Origin: JBGTKH01 sp041744735
GTDB taxonomy: Bacteria; Planctomycetota; Planctomycetia; Pirellulales; Pirellulaceae
Assembly (NCBI GenBank): GCA_041744735.1
Contig: JBGTKH010000601.1
Coordinates: forward strand, 1 to 5,746
Length of the DNA: 5,746 bases
Reading direction: 5' to 3'
Shown: piece by piece, positions 1 through 4,713 of the stretch
How positions within the stretch are numbered: the first letter of the stretch is position 1
Layout: each line of letters starts with the position of its first letter
Translations under genes and position numbers: made by a program
The notes under the pieces: generated by a model
The model's input: the letters and a program-made list of their open reading frames with translations, nothing else
Told to the model about the DNA's origin: nothing
Database searches by the model: none

Positions 1-315
1 CAGAAAGTGCGCGAGCAGCCTCGCAACCTGCTGAAACAGATTCCCGGTTTGAAGTTAGTCGATCTCGCCGAATCGGAACTCTGCTGTGGCGCGGCCGGCA
101 CGTACAACTTGACCGAGCCCGAAATGGCCGAACGACTGAGCCGCCGCAAGATGCAGAACATTCTCAACACCGGCGCCCGCGTGGTGATCACCGCCAACGC
201 CGGCTGCCTGATGCAAATCGCCCGCGAAGCTCGCATGCAAGGCCAGGTGCTCAAGATCGTGCACCCGATGGACCTGCTAGACCTCAGCTATCGCCGCCAA
301 CCGCTGAAACTCTAA
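1..315 (+). CDS. glcF: Glycolate oxidase iron-sulfur subunit GlcF-like, C-terminal fragment
   Basis: The reading frame is open from the first base, so the true start lies left of the window; 104 residues and the stop (TAA) are present. The fragment is the second half of a cysteine-rich CCG domain. It has the ELCCGAAGTYN motif (Cys28-Cys29 of the fragment), then NAGCLMQI (Cys69) and the closing HPMDLLDLSY segment typical of GlcF. In the family, GlcF is the Fe-S subunit that passes electrons from the flavin subunits GlcD/GlcE during oxidation of glycolate to glyoxylate at the inner membrane. The N-terminal ferredoxin-like 4Fe-4S motifs are outside the window. The LutA/heterodisulfide-reductase relatives share the CCG domain, but the CCGAAGTYN form favours GlcF. 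Any glcD or glcE partner would have to lie to the left; none follows on the right. Confidence 0.85.
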   Translation, partial: QKVREQPRNLLKQIPGLKLVDLAESELCCGAAGTYNLTEPEMAERLSRRKMQNILNTGARVVITANAGCLMQIAREARMQGQVLKIVHPMDLLDLSYRRQPLKL

Positions 316-338
316 TCGCAGCGATCACCGGCGCGGTG

Positions 339-344
339 TACAAT
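339..344 (+). promoter_or_regulatory. Possible -10 element upstream of the DUF4058-like gene
   Basis: TACAAT differs from the TATAAT consensus at one base and lies in the short gap after the glcF-like stop. Transcription would begin about seven bases later, leaving a leader of about 25 bases before the ATG at 376. No good -35 is seen 16-18 bases upstream (the expected place reads TCGCAG), so the call is weak. If real, it would exclude the upstream TTG at 349 as a start. Confidence 0.3.
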
Positions 345-375
345 AGGGTTGGCCATTGAAGCGGGAGAAACAGTC

Positions 376-1128
376 ATGCCAATTCACGATTGGACGCGCG
401 TGCCTGCCGGGATGTTTCATCATTTCCACTCGACCTGGATCACGCATCTCAGCGACGCTTTGAACGAAGGCGTCCTGCCGCGCGGCTACTATGCCTTGGC
501 CGAACAACATGCCAGCCGAAAGATCGCCGATGTGCTGACGCTCAAGATGGATCGAGACGAGCCATCGATCGCGGCTGGCGGCGGAAACGGCCCAATCGCC
601 GTCGCGACAGCTCCGCCTAAGACGAGCCGCAAACTAGTGGCCTCGCCCGAGGCCGCGTTTCGGGCGGCGCGGCGTACCGTGACCATCCGGCACGTGAGCG
701 ACCATTATGTCGTAGCGCTGTTGGAAATCATCTCGTCGGCGAACAAGGACCGCGAAACGAGCGTCGAAGAATTCATTCAGAAAGCCTGGTCGGCAATCGA
801 AGGTGGCGTGCACTTGCTGGTGATCGACTTATTCCCGCCTGGAGGTCACGACCCCGGCGGGATGCACAACATGATTTGGCAGCGCTACGATCCGGATGAC
901 TATCAGCCGCCGCCGGATAAGCCGCTGACCGCCGCATCGTACTCCGCTTGCGATCTGCCCGAAGCCTACGTCGAACCGCTGGCCGTCGGTGATTCATTGC
1001 CGGCGATGCCGCTGTTCCTGCGTAGTGAGTGGTACGTCAACACGCCGCTGGAAGAGACCTATCAGACCGCCTACCGCGGCGTGCCGGCGTACTGGCGCGA
1101 GGTCGTGGAGAACAGGCGCGATCAGTAG
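376..1128 (+). CDS. DUF4058-like protein of unknown function
   Basis: This is a complete 250-residue protein without signal peptide or membrane segment, so probably cytoplasmic. It opens with MPIHDWTRVPAGMFHHFH, a start I associate with a planctomycete/cyanobacterial-type family usually labelled DUF4058. ATG 376 was chosen over the in-frame TTG at 349 because GGGAGA (363-368) sits seven bases before it and the conserved N-terminus begins there. The core reads VVALLEIISSANKD (Glu117, Asn123, Lys124), a helix, then VHLLVIDLFPPGG (Asp151). This Glu...Lys and later strand-Asp arrangement is loosely reminiscent of the PD-(D/E)XK/Uma2 nuclease-like fold, but that is inference. A proline-rich stretch (about residues 171-183, DPDDYQPPPDKP) follows. 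Residues 63-90 look like a low-complexity linker rich in Gly, Ala and Pro. The function is unknown. It is separated from the next gene by 146 bases and appears to be transcribed alone or with glcF. Confidence 0.8.
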   Translation: MPIHDWTRVPAGMFHHFHSTWITHLSDALNEGVLPRGYYALAEQHASRKIADVLTLKMDRDEPSIAAGGGNGPIAVATAPPKTSRKLVASPEAAFRAARRTVTIRHVSDHYVVALLEIISSANKDRETSVEEFIQKAWSAIEGGVHLLVIDLFPPGGHDPGGMHNMIWQRYDPDDYQPPPDKPLTAASYSACDLPEAYVEPLAVGDSLPAMPLFLRSEWYVNTPLEETYQTAYRGVPAYWREVVENRRDQ

Positions 1129-1157
1129 GCCAGTAGCCGTCCGAGTAGAAACTGCTC

Positions 1158-1188
1158 TTGACGCCGCCCTACACGCTAAGCGTATGAT
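1158..1188 (+). promoter_or_regulatory. Candidate sigma-70-type promoter for the small protein and lnt
   Basis: TTGACG (1158-1163) and TATGAT (1183-1188) each differ from consensus by one base. The spacer is 19 bases, longer than the usual 17, which lowers confidence. Transcription would start near 1195 and give a leader of about 80 bases before the ATG at 1275. The spacer contains the palindrome ACGCTAAGCGT (1173-1183), which touches the -10 box and could be an operator. Confidence 0.45.
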
Positions 1189-1260
1189 CCGCGCTCTTCA
1201 AGGACATGTCTACCATTTCGTCGGGACAACGCTACGATGAATAAGTCGAATTATGTTTAA

Positions 1261-1268
1261 GGGGAGGT
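1261..1268 (+). promoter_or_regulatory. Strong ribosome binding site of the 72-residue protein
   Basis: GGGGAGGT carries a full GGAGGT anti-16S core and ends six bases before the ATG at 1275. It is the best Shine-Dalgarno match in the window, supports that this short frame is really translated, and fixes its start. Confidence 0.75.
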
Positions 1269-1274
1269 GGCCGT

Positions 1275-1493
1275 ATGACGATCGACGAAATCCGCCGACA
1301 GTTGCACTCTCTTAACCGGTGGCCCGTCTTCCTGCGAGTCGACGGCTCAACATTGGAAATTCCGTCGCTCGACCAAGTCGCGCTGCCCACCGCCGGCAAT
1401 CTGCTGGCCGTCTTTCAAAATGGCGCATTTGTGGTGCTTGACTCTAACCACGTCAGCGCGATTTCCAACCAACCTCTGGCAAGCGTACAGTGA
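1275..1493 (+). CDS. Small conserved-type hypothetical protein (72 aa)
   Basis: This 72-residue protein has no signal peptide, cysteine cluster or membrane segment. It begins MTIDEIRRQLHSLNRWPVF and continues with an alternating hydrophobic pattern (FLRVDGSTLEIPSLDQVAL, then LLAVFQNGAFVVLDSNHVSAI) that suggests a small all-beta fold after one N-terminal helix. The layout recalls a family of short proteins of about 70-90 residues, common in planctomycetes, with an N-terminal Leu-Arg-rich helix, an 'F.L.L.DGR' strand, a histidine/proline turn, and a final 'D...I..L' strand. I know no function for that family. A very good ribosome binding site supports translation. The stop is 28 bases before the lnt start with no promoter or terminator visible between, so the two genes are probably co-transcribed. 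A functional link with Lnt is not shown. Confidence 0.7.
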   Translation: MTIDEIRRQLHSLNRWPVFLRVDGSTLEIPSLDQVALPTAGNLLAVFQNGAFVVLDSNHVSAISNQPLASVQ

Positions 1494-1521
1494 CTGCAGG
1501 AGCGCGACCACCGATTAGCTC

Positions 1522-3321
1522 ATGGCATCCGTGAAACCATTTCCGAAACGCCGGCGGTTGGCGAGCGCAACTGTCGTTGACGCTGGAGAATTGTCGGAGG
1601 TACGGACGCGGGCGGATGATGATGAGAGTCCACGAACTGCAACCGCGCCGTGGTTTCGCTCGACGTTGGTGCTTGGATTAGCCAGCGGGTTGTTGCTCTG
1701 GGCCGCCTTCCCGCCGCTGGGGTTTTCTTTGCTGGCTTGGGTAGCGCCGGTTGGCTGGGTGCTGTTGACTTGTGACAAAAAACTGCCGGGACGGCGGCCG
1801 TATTTGCTGCTTTGGGTCGTCGGGCTGCTGTATTGGATGGGGTTATTGTATTTCCTGGTGTTGCCGCACTGGGCCGGAATTTTTGGTTGGATCGCGATTG
1901 GACTCTATCTGGCATGTTACGTTCCGCTGTTTGTCGGCCTGACGCGCGTGGCGGTGCACCGGCTGGGGATTTCGGTCGTGATCGCGGCGCCGGTCGTGTG
2001 GACCGGATTGGAGTTGGCGCGTGGCTACTTGTTCACCGGCCTTTCGATTGCCCTCTTGGGTCACACGCAGGTGCATTGGCCGTCGCTGATTCAGATTGCC
2101 GATGCGTTGGGAGCGTACGGAGTCAGCTTTGTCTTGATGTTGGTCGCCGCTTGCCTGGCCCGCATGTTGCCGACGGACCGGCGGCGGTGGACCGTGTGGC
2201 CTGCGGTTGTGGCAATCGTGACCGTGGCCGCGGTGTTACTATATGGGCAGTTTCGACTGCACGAACAGCCGCCGCATGCCGCCGACGGGCGCGTATTGCG
2301 AGTGGCTTTGATCCAGGGCTCAAGCGATACGATTTTCGAATACAACCTCGAGCGTGACCAGCAGGCGTTCAGCGATTACTTGGGAGACACGCTCTCGGCT
2401 CGTGACGAACATCCGGATCTGGACTTAGTCATCTGGCCTGAGTCAATGTTCACCGCTGGTCTGCCGGATTTCATTTTGGAAGGCGATGTAACGCCGCCCG
2501 CCGATGCCAAGATCGGCGCGGACGAGTACGCAGACCGCTTGCGCCACGCCGCCCAACAATTCGAAAACAAAGCCTTCGACGTCGCTCAGCATCTGAACAC
2601 ACTGCCGGACGGCGAAGAGGTGCGACGCCTGAACATGGCTCTGTTGGTTGGGACCGAATCGCTGCACTTCGGATCCCAGCCGCTGCGCCGCTACAACTCG
2701 GCGCTCCTGATCGATCCTTCCGGCCAAGTCGTCGATCGCTACTACAAGATGCATCGCGTGATGTTCGGCGAGTATGTACCGTTCGGCGAACTGTTTCCGT
2801 GGCTGTACAGGCTGACGCCTCTGCCCAATGGCTTAACGCCTGGGGACGGCCCGCGCGTGTTCCGCGTGGCCGGGTTTCGTTTGTCGCCCAGCATCTGTTT
2901 TGAAAGCACCGTGCCGCATCTGATCCGCCGCCAAGTCGCACAACTCAGCCGCGAGAATGCCGCGCCCGATGTGCTGGTGAACGTGACCAACGACGGCTGG
3001 TTTTGGGGTTCCAACGCGCTGGATCTGCACTTGGCTTGCGGCGTGTTTCGCGCGGTGGAAAATCGCCGGCCCTTTCTGGTGGCCGCCAATACGGGATTGA
3101 GCGCCTTTGTGGATGGCAACGGTCGTATCGTGCAGCAGAGCCCGCGGCGAGCCTCGGACCGCATTTACGCTGAGGTGCGACCGGACGGCCGGCTCAGTCC
3201 GTATCAAATCGTCGGCGATTGGCCGGCCGCCGCTTGTTTGGCATTTTGTCTGGTCCTGGCCGGGCTAGGGGCCACGGGACGCGTGCGGCTGCGAAAAAGC
3301 CTGCGTCCCGCGCGGGAATAA
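1522..3321 (+). CDS. lnt: Apolipoprotein N-acyltransferase
   Basis: Lnt transfers an acyl chain from a phospholipid to the free N-terminal cysteine of diacylated lipoproteins, the last maturation step after Lgt and LspA, at the periplasmic face of the inner membrane. The 599-residue protein has a charged 45-residue N-terminal extension, about seven membrane segments between residues 47 and 242, a nitrilase-like (carbon-nitrogen hydrolase) domain from about 258 to 550, and a last membrane segment at about 566-584. The catalytic triad is visible: Glu307 in VIWPES, Lys409 in YYKMH, and Cys459 in SICFES. Glu417 (MFGEYVPFGE) and Glu461 correspond to further conserved glutamates, and NVTNDGWFWGSNALDLH is the usual post-Cys motif. 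The Glu-Lys distance is 102 residues against 68 in E. coli, so about 34 residues are inserted. ATG 1522 is the first possible start, since TAG at 1516-1518 closes the frame; no ribosome binding site is at proper distance, suggesting coupling to the upstream gene or weak initiation. Confidence 0.95.
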   Translation: MASVKPFPKRRRLASATVVDAGELSEVRTRADDDESPRTATAPWFRSTLVLGLASGLLLWAAFPPLGFSLLAWVAPVGWVLLTCDKKLPGRRPYLLLWVVGLLYWMGLLYFLVLPHWAGIFGWIAIGLYLACYVPLFVGLTRVAVHRLGISVVIAAPVVWTGLELARGYLFTGLSIALLGHTQVHWPSLIQIADALGAYGVSFVLMLVAACLARMLPTDRRRWTVWPAVVAIVTVAAVLLYGQFRLHEQPPHAADGRVLRVALIQGSSDTIFEYNLERDQQAFSDYLGDTLSARDEHPDLDLVIWPESMFTAGLPDFILEGDVTPPADAKIGADEYADRLRHAAQQFENKAFDVAQHLNTLPDGEEVRRLNMALLVGTESLHFGSQPLRRYNSALLIDPSGQVVDRYYKMHRVMFGEYVPFGELFPWLYRLTPLPNGLTPGDGPRVFRVAGFRLSPSICFESTVPHLIRRQVAQLSRENAAPDVLVNVTNDGWFWGSNALDLHLACGVFRAVENRRPFLVAANTGLSAFVDGNGRIVQQSPRRASDRIYAEVRPDGRLSPYQIVGDWPAAACLAFCLVLAGLGATGRVRLRKSLRPARE

Positions 3322-3366
3322 CCAGCGCCGTCGGTGCCGATGATAAGGTACGCTCTACAGGATCAC

Positions 3367-3407
3367 GGTCAGAAACCGCATTCTCCGACGAACCTCGGCT
3401 TCTGACC
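3367..3407. repeat. Imperfect inverted repeat between lnt and the coiled-coil gene
   Basis: GGTCAGAAACCG (3367-3378) and CGGCTTCTGACC (3396-3407) are complementary at 11 of 12 positions (one A-C mismatch) with a 17-base loop. It begins 45 bases after the lnt stop and ends 33 bases before the -35 box of the next gene. No T-run follows on either strand, so it is not a standard intrinsic terminator. It may end the lnt transcript in another way, be a protein binding site, or be a copy of a dispersed repeat. Confidence 0.6.
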
Positions 3408-3440
3408 CACCAGCGCCGCGCAGCGCGGGCGAGTTCTTGT

Positions 3441-3470
3441 TTGACAACCCATTTCTTTCGTAACTATACT
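3441..3470 (+). promoter_or_regulatory. Strong sigma-70-type promoter of the coiled-coil/small membrane protein unit
   Basis: A perfect TTGACA (3441-3446) is followed after 18 bases by TATACT (3465-3470), one base off consensus. The surroundings are AT-rich, in contrast to the GC-rich coding DNA. Transcription would start near 3477, giving a leader of about 38 bases before ATG 3515. This is the closest consensus match in the window and suggests constitutive, vigorous expression. Confidence 0.75.
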
Positions 3471-3514
3471 GAATTGGCACACGTTCTTCGTTGATTTCTA
3501 AAGGAAGCTTCGCC

Positions 3515-4378
3515 ATGACGCTGATCGGAAAAATCTTCACCGTGCTCATCTTCATCATGTGCGTGATGTTCCTCTGCTTTTCGGTGATGGTGGCCGCGAC
3601 CCACAAGAATTGGCAAAAGGTGGTTTTGAACCCACCGCCCGCCGTGGCCGGGCACGATCCCAACTATACGGTCGGCCTGAAAAGCCAAGTGGAAGAATTG
3701 AACAAGATGATCCAGCAGAAGCAGACGTTGCTGGACAACATGAAAAACGAACTGTCACGCGAGAAAGCGGCGCGTAAAGAAGCACTGGCCGGCCTGCAAT
3801 CCAAGTTGGCTCAAACGCAGGCGGTATTGGCTCAAAAGGAGTTGGAGTTGGCCGCTTTGACCGCCACGCATGGCAAGGCGGCAGAGGCGCTCAAAATTGC
3901 CGAAGACGCCAACGCCAGCTTGATGACGGAAGTGGCCACCTTGCGGGACGACGTCCGCAACGTCCAGTTGGATCGCGACGCCCAATTCGACAAGGTCGTC
4001 ACCCTGACCGACCAAATCAATCAGACGCAGGGCGAGATCACGCGCTTCACGGAACGCAACAAGCAGTTGGGCGTTCAAGTGTCGCTGATGAAGAAAGAAA
4101 TGGACGCCGCCGCAATCAAGATCGGCGACAGCGAATTTGTGACGTTACCGCTGGAGGGAATCGTAACCGCCGCCACCGACAAGCTCGTCGAGATTTCGAT
4201 CGGTTCGGACGACGGCTTGCGGATTAACGATCAGTTGGACGTTTACCGCGGAGCGAAATACATTGGGCGTGTGTCCGTTCAAAAGTTGGAGCCGAACCGC
4301 GCCGTGGGTGTAATTGACCCCAAGCTTTCCACTGGCCCCATGCAAAAAGGTGACCGCGTTGCAACCAAGTTCAGCTAA
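3515..4378 (+). CDS. Membrane-anchored coiled-coil protein with C-terminal beta domain
   Basis: This protein has 287 residues. Residues 5-28 form one hydrophobic segment (IGKIFTVLIFIMCVMFLCFSV) acting as a signal anchor, so the rest should lie in the periplasm. A short Pro-rich linker (residues 39-48) leads into a long heptad-rich coiled coil at about 52-200, rich in Lys, Glu, Gln, Leu and Ala. The C-terminal domain (about 207-286) has the pattern VEISIGSDDGLRINDQLDVYR, then YIGRVSV and a final MQKGDRV, resembling the beta-barrel domain of FlgT C-terminus or MreC-like proteins; this is similarity of pattern only. ATG 3515 was chosen over TTG 3491 because AAGGAA (3501-3506) lies eight bases before it. 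No flagellar or cell-shape genes are adjacent, so the role is unknown; an envelope scaffold is the natural guess. It is the first gene after a strong promoter and overlaps the next gene. Confidence 0.85.
   Translation: MTLIGKIFTVLIFIMCVMFLCFSVMVAATHKNWQKVVLNPPPAVAGHDPNYTVGLKSQVEELNKMIQQKQTLLDNMKNELSREKAARKEALAGLQSKLAQTQAVLAQKELELAALTATHGKAAEALKIAEDANASLMTEVATLRDDVRNVQLDRDAQFDKVVTLTDQINQTQGEITRFTERNKQLGVQVSLMKKEMDAAAIKIGDSEFVTLPLEGIVTAATDKLVEISIGSDDGLRINDQLDVYRGAKYIGRVSVQKLEPNRAVGVIDPKLSTGPMQKGDRVATKFS
4347..4353 (+). promoter_or_regulatory. Ribosome binding site that selects a TTG start inside the upstream gene
   Basis: AAGGTGA ends five bases before TTG 4359 and lies inside the end of the coiled-coil gene, in the codons for its KGD motif. 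The in-frame alternatives GTG 4350 and TTG 4314 have no comparable site at a suitable distance. Confidence 0.5.
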
Positions 4379-4628
4379 ACCGGCCGCTGCGCCTGTGCAG
4401 AAGCAGCGGATCAACGTCTACACGATGATGTTGATTCTGTCGTTCATCGCCCTGGTCACAGCCTGCATCCTGATGTACACGGAGCTGCAGAGCTACGGCA
4501 CGTACCCGTGGTGGAATACGAGCAGCGCGAAGCCCTCCGCGCTGAATTGGCAGGCGCCGCAATACTCCGTGCCGGAAGTCCACGTGGCTTTCCGCTTCGC
4601 CGAGTTAACCGGCGGACGGTTGGCATAG
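4359..4628 (+). CDS. Small single-pass membrane protein (89 aa), probable TTG start
   Basis: The frame encodes about 89 residues when started at TTG 4359. The N-terminal 20 residues are polar and Lys/Pro/Ala-rich (PSSAKPAAAPVQKQR) and probably cytoplasmic. Residues 21-41 are a transmembrane helix (MMLILSFIALVTACILMY), followed by an outward tail with aromatic residues (SYGTYPWWN). I recognise no domain, but short proteins of this layout occur next to coiled-coil genes in planctomycetes as I recall. The gene overlaps the upstream stop codon by 20 bases, which points to translational coupling and joint function with the coiled-coil protein, for example as a membrane partner. The start is uncertain: GTG 4350 would add three residues. 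The last residues (about 75-89) have no clear pattern and run into the palindromic element that begins just after the stop. Confidence 0.7.
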   Translation: MQPSSAKPAAAPVQKQRINVYTMMLILSFIALVTACILMYTELQSYGTYPWWNTSSAKPSALNWQAPQYSVPEVHVAFRFAELTGGRLA

Positions 4629-4646
4629 CAAGCGGAACTGTGTTTC

Positions 4647-4695
4647 TCGTAGCGGAATTCGTGAGAATTCCGAAGTTTCACAACTTCGGCTACGA
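4647..4695. repeat. Palindromic element able to form a three-way junction
   Basis: The outer stem is TCGTAGC (4647-4653) with GCTACGA (4689-4695), seven perfect pairs. It encloses hairpin one, GGAATTC-GTGA-GAATTCC (4654-4671), and hairpin two, CCGAAGTT-TCAC-AACTTCGG (4670-4689); the second shares its end bases with the first and with the outer stem, so these compete by one to two pairs. Both loops are four bases and they are complementary (GTGA with TCAC). It lies 18 bases after the small membrane protein gene and 18 bases before the minus-strand cytochrome stop, between convergent genes. No T-run follows on either strand, so a standard terminator is unlikely, although a two-way end for both transcripts remains possible. 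It resembles REP-type interspersed elements. Confidence 0.75.
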
Positions 4696-4713
4696 TTCGT
4701 GGCGTTCCCCGTT

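Noticed and set aside
326..338. Short hairpin CACCG-GCG-CGGTG after the glcF-like stop, considered as a terminator
   Set aside because: The stem is only five pairs with a three-base loop and is followed by ACAATAGGG instead of a T-run; it also abuts the possible -10 box, so it is weak as a terminator.
349..375. TTG at 349 as start of the DUF4058-like gene
   Set aside because: There is no ribosome binding site before it, it adds nine residues ahead of the family-like MPIHDW start, and ATG 376 has GGGAGA at proper spacing.
1498..1502. AGGAG considered as the lnt ribosome binding site
   Set aside because: It lies 19 bases before ATG 1522, too far for normal initiation, and an in-frame stop at 1516-1518 rules out a nearer upstream start.
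1520..1915. A 131-codon minus-strand open frame over the lnt start
   Set aside because: It is antisense to the lnt N-terminus and first membrane segments, and has a low-complexity Pro/Ser/Thr/Ala composition expected of a reverse reading.
2471..3207. Several minus-strand open frames of 120-160 codons inside lnt
   Set aside because: They are antisense to the nitrilase-like domain of lnt, whose catalytic motifs prove the plus-strand frame; they have no ribosome binding sites or known motifs.
3491..3514. TTG at 3491 as start of the coiled-coil gene
   Set aside because: The added eight residues include the ribosome binding site AAGGAA itself, which serves ATG 3515; TTG 3491 has no such site upstream.
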